A DNA stretch of 64,000 bases, taken from assembly GCA_017626035.1 (NCBI GenBank), contig JAGAJR010000012.1, positions 124,001-188,000 of the forward strand, written 5' to 3'. This DNA comes from Alphaproteobacteria bacterium. GTDB taxonomy: Bacteria > Pseudomonadota > Alphaproteobacteria > RF32 > CAG-239. A program made the position numbers and the translations under genes. Shown piece after piece: positions 50,735-59,011 of this stretch. Under the pieces are notes generated by a model. The model had not been told where the DNA came from, did not search any database, and was given only the letters and a program-made list of their open reading frames with translations. Position 1 is the stretch's first letter. Every line of letters begins with the position of its first letter.

Positions 50735-51745
50735 ATGCTTTTTCTTAAGAAATTTATTTTAGGTTTTGCGGCCATAGCTTTGATTTTTGTCGGCGGTTCC
50801 GGAACGCAGAGCAGCAGTTTGTTATTGCAGGGCGGCGGATTTATCGGCCTGATAGTCGGTTTGGTTGTTTTATATATCTTTATGAAGATGGCGTGGCGTG
50901 CAATGGGATGCCTGCCGTCTTTTTTGGTTTTTTCGGCCATCATAACCTTTATCTTGTATGCTATCGGAGCGTTTAACAACGGTATCGGTGGAATAGGGCA
51001 GACAATCCGGACTTTCTTGGGACAACAGGGCTCTGCTCAGCAACAGCAGCCGGAAAGCAGTGCTTCTCTTAATTTGTTGGAAGAGGGCGACTATGCTCCG
51101 GCACTTGAAGACGGAATGGCTTCCAATCAGGTCTCCTTAGGCGAAAACATGCAGTCTCCAGAACCTCCGGCCGCTGCACAGCCTCAGGAACAAAGCGGCT
51201 TCCAAAAACTGTTGAGTTCCTTTGGCGGAGAAAGCGAAAGTGCTAACCAAGGTTTTGATCCTTCTAATTTGCCGGCTGTTTACGGACAAGTCAGGGTTAT
51301 TAACGGAGATACTTTGCAAATTAACGGAAAATATATGAAGCTTTATGCCGTAGATGCTCCTGAAGCCAATCAGACCTGTGCCGACAGAAGCGGCCGTTCT
51401 TATGCCTGCGGAAGACAAGCCGCCGCATGGCTGAAAGGCTGGCTGGCCGATAATGTTGTTGAATGCCGGGTAATGCAGCAGGATTCTAAAGGAAATATGC
51501 TCGGAGTTTGTTCTTTGGGACAGTATGATATCGGGGCCGCTTTGGTAAATGCAGGCTGGGCGGTAGCATATCGTAAATACAGCGATGTTTATGCTCCGTA
51601 TGAAGAACAGGCTAAAATGGACAACCGAGGTTTGTGGCAGGGACAATTTTATATGCCTTGGGACTGGAGAAAAGTTCAGGCCAGAAAGCCGAAAATCAAA
51701 ATCATTAAGCCAAAAGTAAAACGCAAAGGCATTTTGGATTTGTAA
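50735..51745 (+). CDS. membrane protein with a thermonuclease (SNase)-like domain
   Basis: 336 aa. Three hydrophobic helices (about 5-80) are followed by a Gln/Ser/Pro-rich linker (about 95-175) and a staphylococcal-nuclease-like domain (about 182-320). The Asp of NGDTL and the Asp/Glu of VDAPE are kept, but the Arg before the latter is Lys (MKLYAVDAPE), and the second catalytic Arg is Asn (DSKGNMLG, where nucleases have DxxGR). It may be a weak or inactive nuclease. AAGGAAAG precedes the ATG. It starts a run toward tsaE. Confidence 0.85.
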   Translation: MLFLKKFILGFAAIALIFVGGSGTQSSSLLLQGGGFIGLIVGLVVLYIFMKMAWRAMGCLPSFLVFSAIITFILYAIGAFNNGIGGIGQTIRTFLGQQGSAQQQQPESSASLNLLEEGDYAPALEDGMASNQVSLGENMQSPEPPAAAQPQEQSGFQKLLSSFGGESESANQGFDPSNLPAVYGQVRVINGDTLQINGKYMKLYAVDAPEANQTCADRSGRSYACGRQAAAWLKGWLADNVVECRVMQQDSKGNMLGVCSLGQYDIGAALVNAGWAVAYRKYSDVYAPYEEQAKMDNRGLWQGQFYMPWDWRKVQARKPKIKIIKPKVKRKGILDL

Positions 51746-51757
51746 TTCGGGGCAAAA

Positions 51758-52222
51758 ATGGAAAAAACTTATACGGTAATTTGTCCTGATGAGCAAAAAA
51801 CCATGGAATTTGGCCGTCAATTGGCTCAAATAGCCCGAATAGGAGATTGTTTTGCTTTGTTTGGCACTTTGGGAATGGGAAAATCCGTTCTTGCCCGCTC
51901 TTTTATTCAAACCTTGACCGGAGCACAAGAAGTGCCAAGTCCGACGTTTACATTGGTTCAAAGTTATGAAACGCCGGGTTTTGAAATTTATCACTTTGAT
52001 TTATATCGAATAAAGTGTCCTGATGAGATTTTTGAATTGGGAATGGAAGAGGCTTTATATCAGGGCGTCAGTTTAATTGAATGGCCGGAAAAAATGGCCG
52101 GTTATTTGCCCAGAGATGTTTTTCGGGTAAATATCACACCTTTTGAAACCGGACGAAAGATAGAAATTAGCACGACTTCCGAAGAAAAATATCATCGTCT
52201 TTTAGATTTGAAAGCTCGTTAA
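51758..52222 (+). CDS. tsaE: tRNA threonylcarbamoyladenosine ATPase TsaE
   Basis: Drives the TsaBD complex in t6A synthesis. The 154-aa P-loop protein has GTLGMGKSVLA (about 32-42; Ser where most have Thr), the PSPTFTLVQSYE switch and HFDLYRI. Its partner TsaD is at 28.5 kb. It overlaps hprK (TAATG). Confidence 0.92.
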   Translation: MEKTYTVICPDEQKTMEFGRQLAQIARIGDCFALFGTLGMGKSVLARSFIQTLTGAQEVPSPTFTLVQSYETPGFEIYHFDLYRIKCPDEIFELGMEEALYQGVSLIEWPEKMAGYLPRDVFRVNITPFETGRKIEISTTSEEKYHRLLDLKAR

Positions 52223-52638
52223 TGCAGAATATTCATGCCGGTTGTATCTCATATAAGAACAAAGGAATTTTGATTTTGGGAGATTCCGGCACCGGAAAGT
52301 CTGATTTGGCATTGCGGATGATAATGGATAAGGGGGCGGAACTGGTTTCCGACGACAGGACGGATATTGAAAATATTGACGGCCGTTTATTTGCTTCCGC
52401 ACCGCAAAATCTTGCCGGATTGATGGAAGTTCGCGGTGTTGGAATACTTAACTTTCCTTTTAAGAAAAAAACGCAAATAGATTTGCTCGTTCAACTTGTT
52501 AAAAATCCGCAGGAAATAGAACGGCTTCCGGAAAAGGAAAACAGCACGTTGGAAAATGTTATTCTGCCGCAAATAAAATTATATGCATTTGAATCTTCGG
52601 TTTTAAATAAGCTTATTTTGGCTTTGGGTGTAAGTTAG
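52222..52638 (+). CDS. hprK: short HPr kinase/phosphorylase
   Basis: 138 aa, only the catalytic half of classical HprK, as is normal in Alphaproteobacteria, where it regulates the nitrogen-type phosphotransferase system. Walker A is GDSGTGKSDLALR (about 21-33); LVSDDRTD and GLMEVRGVGI are the phosphate/HPr-contact regions. Genes for PTS enzymes or a ChvI/ExoS-type two-component pair, its usual neighbours, are absent here. Confidence 0.88.
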   Translation: MQNIHAGCISYKNKGILILGDSGTGKSDLALRMIMDKGAELVSDDRTDIENIDGRLFASAPQNLAGLMEVRGVGILNFPFKKKTQIDLLVQLVKNPQEIERLPEKENSTLENVILPQIKLYAFESSVLNKLILALGVS

Positions 52639-52708
52639 GTTGTTATTGATTTAAAGATTTCCATGCCTTAATATACAAACAAATCACTTAATTATCAGAG
52701 AGAAAACA

Positions 52709-53500
52709 ATGGCTAAAAATATTGTTGAAAATTTTTTAAGAAAACTCGGCAAACCTTTGGTTGTTTTTATTCAAAGGTTGGGTGAGTTGTCTTTATTTAT
52801 TGCAAAAGCGGTTTACAATTGTGTAACGCCGCCTTTTTATATTAAACTTCTCGGCCGCCAATTTTTGGATATTGGTTTTTATTCCCTTCCCGTAGTTGCC
52901 TTGACAACGATTTTTGCCGGTATGGTTATTGCTTTGCAGACATATTCCGGTTTTTCCAGTTATGGTGCCGAAAGTGCTATTGCTTCGGTCGTTCTCATTT
53001 CCGTAACCCGTGAATTGGCACCGGTTTTCTGCGGCTTGATGGTTGCCGGACGTATTGGTGCGGCAATGGCGGCTGAAATCGGAACAATGAAAGTAACCGA
53101 ACAAATTGACGCGTTGGTTACATTGTCTACCAATCCGTTCAAATACCTGTTTACACCGCGTCTTTTGGCCGGAATTTTTGTTTTGCCGTTGTTGGTTATG
53201 ATTGGCGACATTATCGGTATTTTCGGCGGTTTTTTGGTCAGTGTTTACCAATTGGGCTTTAACCCGGCAAATTATATTACCAACACGATAAATGAATTGC
53301 AGGCGATTGATATTAATATCGGTCTGACCAAAGGGGCTGTTTTCGGTTTTATCATTGCCTTGATGGGATGTTATAACGGTTACAAATCCCGCGGCGGTGC
53401 TCAGGGTGTGGGTGAAGCAACAACAAATGCCGTTGTGGCTTCTTCAATCCTGATTTTGATTTTTAACTATATCATTACCGGTATGTTCTTTACAAAATAA
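52709..53500 (+). CDS. mlaE: phospholipid transport ABC permease MlaE
   Basis: The permease of the Mla system, moving phospholipids between inner and outer membranes. The 263-aa MlaE-type protein has five or six helices and the family block FCGLMVAGRIGAAMAAEIGTM (about 108-128). It is followed 14 bases later by mlaF. No mlaD (substrate-binding MCE protein) is present in the window. Confidence 0.93.
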   Translation: MAKNIVENFLRKLGKPLVVFIQRLGELSLFIAKAVYNCVTPPFYIKLLGRQFLDIGFYSLPVVALTTIFAGMVIALQTYSGFSSYGAESAIASVVLISVTRELAPVFCGLMVAGRIGAAMAAEIGTMKVTEQIDALVTLSTNPFKYLFTPRLLAGIFVLPLLVMIGDIIGIFGGFLVSVYQLGFNPANYITNTINELQAIDINIGLTKGAVFGFIIALMGCYNGYKSRGGAQGVGEATTNAVVASSILILIFNYIITGMFFTK

Positions 53501-53514
53501 TCTGGAGATAAAAA

Positions 53515-54279
53515 ATGAGCGAAAATAAAATTGAAATTAAAAATCTCCATAAGGCTTTTGGAAAAAAAGTCGTCTTAGACGGCATTGATTTGGAAATCAA
53601 AAAAGGAGAGTCTTTGGTTGTTATCGGTGGCTCCGGTACCGGAAAATCGGTTTTGATTAAATGTATTCAGGGAATTTTGGTGCCTGATTCCGGTTCAATT
53701 AAAGTTGACGGACAGGAAATCGTTAATGCCAATGAAGAAATCCGCGATGCCATGCACGGCAAAATGGGAATGTTGTTCCAAGGCGGAGCTTTATTTGACA
53801 GCTTGACCGTTTGGGAAAACGTTGCTTTCGGATTGATTGAAAATAAAAGAATGCCGAGAAAAGAAGCAAAAATGGAAGCTGTCCGCTTGTTGCGTCAGGT
53901 CGGTTTAACCCCTGATGTTGCAGATTTGTCTCCGAGTGAACTTTCCGGCGGTATGCAAAAACGTGTTAGTTTGGCACGAGCCATTGCCACCCGTCCGGAG
54001 ATCATTTTCTTTGATGAGCCGACAACGGGATTGGATCCGATTATGTCCGACGTGATTAACGATTTGATTATCGAATCCGCCAAAGGATTGGGGGCAACCG
54101 CTCTCACCATTACGCATGATATGGCTTCCGCACGAAAAATTGCGGATAAAATCGCCATGTTGTATAAAGGAAAAATCATCTGGCAGGGAACGGTTAAAGA
54201 AATGGATAATACCGAAAACCCTTATGTCAGACAATTTATCAACGGATGTTCTCAGGGACCTATTAAAGTAGAGATTTAA
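53515..54279 (+). CDS. mlaF: phospholipid transport ABC ATPase MlaF
   Basis: The ATPase partner of MlaE. 254 aa with Walker A GGSGTGKSV (about 39-47), Q loop GMLFQGGALFDSLTV, signature ELSGGMQKRV, Walker B IIFFDEPTTG and the switch His in LTITHDMASA. GGAG precedes its ATG. The next gene, radA, starts two bases after its stop. Confidence 0.94.
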   Translation: MSENKIEIKNLHKAFGKKVVLDGIDLEIKKGESLVVIGGSGTGKSVLIKCIQGILVPDSGSIKVDGQEIVNANEEIRDAMHGKMGMLFQGGALFDSLTVWENVAFGLIENKRMPRKEAKMEAVRLLRQVGLTPDVADLSPSELSGGMQKRVSLARAIATRPEIIFFDEPTTGLDPIMSDVINDLIIESAKGLGATALTITHDMASARKIADKIAMLYKGKIIWQGTVKEMDNTENPYVRQFINGCSQGPIKVEI

Positions 54280-54280
54280 T

Positions 54281-55651
54281 ATGGCAAAAAAAGGCGGAAA
54301 CGAATACGTTTGTCAGAATTGCGGCAGTGTTTATCCCAAATGGCAGGGAAAATGCGATGCCTGCGGAGAATGGAATACCATTGTTGAAGAAAAAGTAGGC
54401 GGGGAAGGTTTTTCCAATTTTGCTCCCAAGAAAAAAGGACATCTTTTGGAATTTGTTCCTCTCAGCGGTTCTGAACAAGCGTTAAGCCGTCTGGAAACAA
54501 ATATTAAAGAGTTGGATAGGGTTTCCGGCGGAGGACTGGTTCCCGGTTCTGCCATTTTAGTCGGAGGCGATCCCGGTATCGGTAAATCTACGTTGCTTTT
54601 GCAGGCTTGTGCCAGCATTTCCAATCTTCCGACACATCCCGAATGTTATTATATCTCCGGAGAAGAAGCCATTGATCAGGTCCGTATCCGTGCCAAAAGG
54701 CTGAAATTGGAACAATCGCCGGTTAATTTGGCCAGTGCGACGGATGTTCGGGATATTATTACGACACTGGAAAAATCCAACGCCGCCGTAGTAATTATTG
54801 ATTCTATCCAAACAATGTATCTTGAAGATGTGGATTCGACGCCGGGCAGTGTTAACCAAGTCCGGGCTTGTGCTTATGAATTAATAAAATTGGCTAAGAA
54901 AAAAGGATTCGTTTTATTCTTGGTCGGCCATGTAACCAAGCAGGGAGCAATAGCCGGACCGAGAGTTTTGGAACACATGGTTGATACGGTTTTGTATTTT
55001 GAAGGAGAACGGGGACATCATTTCCGTATTCTTCGGGCTGTAAAAAACCGTTACGGTGCCACAGATGAAATAGGTGTTTTTGAAATGCAGGATCAAGGAC
55101 TTGTGGAAGTAGAAAACCCTTCCGCCTTGTTTTTGGCCGAAAGGCAGGGAAACGTGTCCGGTTCTTGTGTTTTTGCCGGAATTGAAGGCTCCCGTCCGGT
55201 CTTGGTAGAAATTCAAGCCTTGGTCAGCCCGACAGGATATGCCAGCCCGAAAAGGGCAGTGGTTGGTTGGGATTCTAACCGTTTGGCAATGGTTTTGGCT
55301 GTTTTGGAAGCCCGCTGCGGAATGAATTTAAGCTCTCAGGATATTTACTTAAATATTGCCGGCGGTTTGAAAATTTCTGAACCGGCAGCAGATTTGGCCG
55401 TAGCGATGGCAGTTATTTCTTCTTTGACAAACAAGCCTCTGCCGGCAGATATGGTTATTTTCGGCGAAATCGGTTTATCCGGAGAAATCAGAGCCGTCAG
55501 CCAGCCGAATTCCCGCTTGAAAGAAGCTTATAAGCTTGGTTTTACAAGTGCAATTACACCGCCGAGCCATAATGACAAAAAACAAAATAAACTGGATATT
55601 AACCTGTATGAGATAGGAAATGTCCAGAGATTAATCAATTGGTTTAATTAG
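54281..55651 (+). CDS. radA: DNA repair protein RadA (Sms)
   Basis: A RecA-related helicase that aids branch migration in recombination. In the 456-aa protein the N-terminal zinc finger is CQNCG...CDACG (about 12-30), Walker A is GGDPGIGKST (about 90-99), the RadA-specific KNRYG is at about 250-254, and a Lon-protease-like C-terminal domain runs from about 275. The order mlaE-mlaF-radA-cvpA is a known alphaproteobacterial arrangement. Confidence 0.96.
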   Translation: MAKKGGNEYVCQNCGSVYPKWQGKCDACGEWNTIVEEKVGGEGFSNFAPKKKGHLLEFVPLSGSEQALSRLETNIKELDRVSGGGLVPGSAILVGGDPGIGKSTLLLQACASISNLPTHPECYYISGEEAIDQVRIRAKRLKLEQSPVNLASATDVRDIITTLEKSNAAVVIIDSIQTMYLEDVDSTPGSVNQVRACAYELIKLAKKKGFVLFLVGHVTKQGAIAGPRVLEHMVDTVLYFEGERGHHFRILRAVKNRYGATDEIGVFEMQDQGLVEVENPSALFLAERQGNVSGSCVFAGIEGSRPVLVEIQALVSPTGYASPKRAVVGWDSNRLAMVLAVLEARCGMNLSSQDIYLNIAGGLKISEPAADLAVAMAVISSLTNKPLPADMVIFGEIGLSGEIRAVSQPNSRLKEAYKLGFTSAITPPSHNDKKQNKLDINLYEIGNVQRLINWFN

Positions 55652-55662
55652 GAACAAATAAA

Positions 55663-56403
55663 ATGCACCAGTTAAATAATTTGGATGTGATAATTTTAAT
55701 TATCGTCGGTATTTCAGCCTTGATAGCTTTAAGCAGAGGGCTGATAAAAGAAGTCTTGTCGATTATCGGCTGGGTGCTTGGCACGGCGTCCATTATTTAT
55801 CTGCTTCCGGTTTTAAGTCCGATTGCGGAATTGTATATCCAAACCGGATGGATGGTTGGTGTTGTAACCTCCTTGTTTATTTTAATAACGTTTTTGATTA
55901 TCTGGATTTTGTTAACCGGACGTATTGTCAGTAAGATTCGCTCCAGCAAATTAAGCAATATTGACCGCATATTAGGCTTGTTTTTTGGAATTGCCCGGGC
56001 GTTTTTATTGGTAACGTTGTTTTATATTTTGCTGAATTGGATGGTTCCGAGAGACAGGCAGTCTCCGGTATTTACGGAATCTAAGTATTTTAACATTGCC
56101 GGGTCTTTCGCTCAACCGATAGAAGCCCTGATTCCAAAAGAAACGCTTGATACAATCCGTAAGAAGACGCAGGAAGCGGCAGGCGAAGAAAAAGCGGATA
56201 ATGATTCGGAAAAATCTAAAAACGCGTCTGAAAAGGCTAAAAAAGACGATGTTGATGCTTTGTTTGAAAAGTTTGCCCGCCCTCAAGTTGAAAAACTGCG
56301 GGAAGACAGGAAAAAACTGGAAAAAATCAAAGAAGATTTTGACGGTTACAATAATAGCGAGAGAGATAATCTTGACCGCTTGATAGAAAATACATTGGAA
56401 TAA
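55663..56403 (+). CDS. cvpA: CvpA family membrane protein
   Basis: A 246-aa protein with four hydrophobic helices (about 8-25, 30-55, 65-85, 103-125) typical of CvpA, needed in some species for colicin V export and bile resistance. The C-terminal 100 residues are a charged Lys/Glu-rich coiled tail, longer than in E. coli CvpA. purF, which commonly follows cvpA, is missing; a terminator lies directly behind. Confidence 0.9.
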   Translation: MHQLNNLDVIILIIVGISALIALSRGLIKEVLSIIGWVLGTASIIYLLPVLSPIAELYIQTGWMVGVVTSLFILITFLIIWILLTGRIVSKIRSSKLSNIDRILGLFFGIARAFLLVTLFYILLNWMVPRDRQSPVFTESKYFNIAGSFAQPIEALIPKETLDTIRKKTQEAAGEEKADNDSEKSKNASEKAKKDDVDALFEKFARPQVEKLREDRKKLEKIKEDFDGYNNSERDNLDRLIENTLE

Positions 56404-56406
56404 AAT

Positions 56407-56436
56407 AAAGGCCCCGAAAAGGGGCTTTTATTTTAC
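56407..56436. terminator. terminator after cvpA (also serves the DUF1796 gene)
   Basis: AAAGGCCCC pairs with GGGGCTTTT around GAAAA, with a T run to 56434. It overlaps the 3' end of the convergent DUF1796 gene by four bases. Confidence 0.85.
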
Positions 56437-57200
56437 CGGTCAAAAACACAACGGTTGGTTTTAAACTTCTTTCGCAGTTTTTTTCTGATTTGTTTGCTTG
56501 GAATAAACATACAAACAAGACTGACAGAAATCCTTTTCATATTAAAAGAAAACTTGTCAAAGATATTTTTAAGACGTTTTTCCCAGGAAGCTATCTGATA
56601 ATTCTGAAAAATCTCATTAAAAGATTCTTTTCTTCCGGAATATAAATCATGTTCCAAATCAAATTCCATCTTTATAAAAAGAACATTTTTGCTGATTTCC
56701 TTTGTTTCAATGCCGCTGTAATCCTTTTTCAAGTCCAAAACCAGTAAATCAATTCTTTTGTTTGGATAATTGACCTTAAGAATTTCATAGGCCTCTAAAG
56801 CTTCTTGAGGAGAAATAGATTCGTTGTTGGCATAAACAAATAAAATGCTTTTGGCCTTGTTTATTTTATCAAATACCCGGTTAATTCTTCGGTCGAACAT
56901 GGCTCTGGCTTTGGCATAACCTTCATCAAAAGGCAAATCCTTGTCTATGCAATGAAAAAATGCCACATGATTCGGCTTATCCATATAAGCATTATGCGTT
57001 CCGTTAACATTTTCAAAAACCAGATTTTCTTTTTGAAAGAAACCGTCAAATTTGTTTTTTATTAATTCAGCGGCTTGCTTGATTTTCCAAACGCCAATCC
57101 AGTCCAAAGGCAAAGCCTCTGTCTGCAAATTGCAGTGTCGCAAATGATATGAGGTAGCACAAAAAGCTCCGATAGGGATAAATAAGTCGTAATATTTCAT
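56433..57200 (-). CDS. DUF1796-family papain-like cysteine peptidase, copy 1
   Basis: 255 aa. The N-terminus LFIPIGAFCATSYHLRHCNL (Cys near residue 14) and the ALPLDWIG motif (about 34-41) are the family mark of DUF1796, predicted papain-like cysteine peptidases. A plausible His lies in HVAFFHCID and an Asp/Asn pair further along. The last 70 residues are basic with a hydrophobic stretch. No signal peptide. About 40% alike with the next gene by eye. Members often occur near surface-glycan genes, but none are near. Confidence 0.8.
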   Translation of the reverse strand: MKYYDLFIPIGAFCATSYHLRHCNLQTEALPLDWIGVWKIKQAAELIKNKFDGFFQKENLVFENVNGTHNAYMDKPNHVAFFHCIDKDLPFDEGYAKARAMFDRRINRVFDKINKAKSILFVYANNESISPQEALEAYEILKVNYPNKRIDLLVLDLKKDYSGIETKEISKNVLFIKMEFDLEHDLYSGRKESFNEIFQNYQIASWEKRLKNIFDKFSFNMKRISVSLVCMFIPSKQIRKKLRKKFKTNRCVFDR

Positions 57201-57283
57201 TTCTCTCGCTTTTTAAGAATTAATTTTCTTAAAAAGCGATAACACAATTAGACAAATATTACAACTTTTATTAAGGGTAATTT

Positions 57284-58051
57284 TTATTTGTCAAAAATAG
57301 AATTATTTCCGTGAAATTTTTTACGCAAAACTTTACGTTTTTCTTTATTGAAGATAAACATACAAATAATTTTTACAAAATAACGTCTGAAGTTATTCCA
57401 ATAGATATTCATAGTAGAAGCAATAATGCCTTTATTAAAGGTTTGATGATAATTCTTCAAAACATTTTTAAATTCTTTGGCTTTTCCGGAAAAAGTGTCT
57501 TTTTGCAATTCGAAATTAATTTTTGCTACGGTAATATTTTTACCAATAGAATAGGTTTCAGAGTATTTATGTTCTGGGCTTAAATCAAAAATAAGCAAAT
57601 CAATATTTTTTTCAGGATAAATTCTTTGTAGTTTTGAAAGGGATGATTGAATGATTTCTAAATTCAATTCTTTATTTTCGGTATAAACAAGCAAGATGCT
57701 TTGAGCCTTTTGTATTTTTTCAAGAAGTCTTGCACAACGACGATTTAAAGTGTTTTTGGCTTTTTTATACGCATCATCAAAAGGGAGGGAACAATCCATA
57801 TGATGAAGAAAACCTAAATCATATTTAGTATCTAAACAGCAAATATTCGGACCTTCAATTTTCAAGAATTTAAGGTTTTCTTTCTTAAAAAAATCCTCAA
57901 ATCGAGAAGCAATAAAATCAATGGATTTAGAAAATGTTAAATCAGCAATCCAATCAAAAGGTAAAGCTTCAATTTGTAAATTAGACCGGCGTAAATGATA
58001 TGATGCAGCACAAAAGGATCCTACAGGTATAAATAAATCATAATATCTCAT
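57284..58051 (-). CDS. DUF1796-family papain-like cysteine peptidase, copy 2
   Basis: 255 aa, the same length as copy 1 and aligning end to end: LFIPVGSFCAASYHLRRSNL, ALPFDWIADLTF, LGFLHHMDCSLPFDDAY, ILLVYTENKELN, IDLLIFDLSPEHKY. Both keep the Cys and the HH/FHC region. The gene is noticeably more A/T-rich than copy 1. It lies between recR and copy 1 on the same strand with an 83-base gap, and a ribosome site AAGG. Confidence 0.8.
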   Translation of the reverse strand: MRYYDLFIPVGSFCAASYHLRRSNLQIEALPFDWIADLTFSKSIDFIASRFEDFFKKENLKFLKIEGPNICCLDTKYDLGFLHHMDCSLPFDDAYKKAKNTLNRRCARLLEKIQKAQSILLVYTENKELNLEIIQSSLSKLQRIYPEKNIDLLIFDLSPEHKYSETYSIGKNITVAKINFELQKDTFSGKAKEFKNVLKNYHQTFNKGIIASTMNIYWNNFRRYFVKIICMFIFNKEKRKVLRKKFHGNNSIFDK

Positions 58052-58060
58052 TTTATAGCC

Positions 58061-58654
58061 TTATAAAACCTTTCGGGAATTCAATGCCAGTTGGATAGTT
58101 CCTTCATCCATATAATCAAGTTCGGCCCCCATCGGAATTCCCTGAGCCAAAGTAGTAACTTTGACATTGCTGTCTTTAAGTCTGGAAACCAAATAGTGGG
58201 CAGTAATTTGTCCGTCAACGGTTGCCGGCAGAGCCAGAATAACTTCGGTAATTTCTTCTTTCTTTATTCTGTAAAGCAGGCTTTCAATATTCAAATCCTC
58301 GGGAGCAACACCGTCCAAGGCCGATAAAACACCGCCCAAAACGTGATATTTTCCTTTGAAAAAAGCAACTCTTTCCATCGCCCATAAATCAGCCACATCC
58401 TGAACAACGCAAATCTGATGTTGTTCTCTTTTATCGGATGAACAAACGGAACAAGGGGAGGTGGTGTCAAAATTGCCGCAAACTTCACAGGTTTTAATGT
58501 TTTGGGCAACCTCGTTAAGAGATTCGATTAAAGGGAGAAACAGACTTTCTCTTTTTTTCAAGAGCTGCAAAACAATACGCCGTGAAGACCTTGTTCCCAA
58601 AGACGGAAGTTTGGCGATGATTTTTATCAGCTTTTCTATTTCTTTGCCGGCCAT
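58061..58654 (-). CDS. recR: recombination mediator RecR
   Basis: RecR with RecO/RecF loads RecA at gaps. In 197 aa: an N-terminal helix-hairpin-helix (about 10-30, IAKLPSLGTRSSRRIV), a C4 zinc finger (CEVCGNFDTTSPCSVC, about 57-72) and a TOPRIM domain (about 80-175; ICVVQDVADLWAME and LALPATVDGQITAHYL). The usual recR-ybaB-dnaX cluster follows on the same strand. Confidence 0.95.
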   Translation of the reverse strand: MAGKEIEKLIKIIAKLPSLGTRSSRRIVLQLLKKRESLFLPLIESLNEVAQNIKTCEVCGNFDTTSPCSVCSSDKREQHQICVVQDVADLWAMERVAFFKGKYHVLGGVLSALDGVAPEDLNIESLLYRIKKEEITEVILALPATVDGQITAHYLVSRLKDSNVKVTTLAQGIPMGAELDYMDEGTIQLALNSRKVL

Positions 58655-58668
58655 TTTTCTGTTCCTGA

Positions 58669-58989
58669 TTAGAAAGGAAGTTTTAATCCGCCTAAATTAA
58701 GTCCGCCGGTAACATCCTGCAAACCTTCAGCCATCATGGCATCTGCTTTGGCTTTGGCATCGTTGAATGCGGCAACGATTAAATCTTCGAGAATATCAGC
58801 TTCATCCGCAACAATAAGGGACTTGTCTAGTTCGATTTTTTTCATTTCAAATTTGCCGTTAAGCGTAACTTTAACCATACCGCCGCCGCTGGAACCCATA
58901 ACTTCTTGCTGGGCAAGTTTAGCCTGAGCTTCTTCCATTTTTTTCTGCATCATTTGAGCTTGTTTCATAATGCCTTGAATATTCATCAT
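58669..58989 (-). CDS. ybaB: nucleoid-associated protein YbaB/EbfC
   Basis: A 106-aa DNA-binding dimer of the YbaB/EbfC family. The N-terminal helix is a Met/Gln/Lys-rich coiled coil (MKQAQMMQKKMEEAQAKLAQ), followed by beta strands (GMVKVTLNGKFEMKKIELDK). Placed between recR and dnaX, as in most bacteria. It starts 23 bases after the dnaX stop. Confidence 0.95.
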   Translation of the reverse strand: MMNIQGIMKQAQMMQKKMEEAQAKLAQQEVMGSSGGGMVKVTLNGKFEMKKIELDKSLIVADEADILEDLIVAAFNDAKAKADAMMAEGLQDVTGGLNLGGLKLPF

Positions 58990-59011
58990 TTTTATTTATC
59001 CTTTTCTAAAA

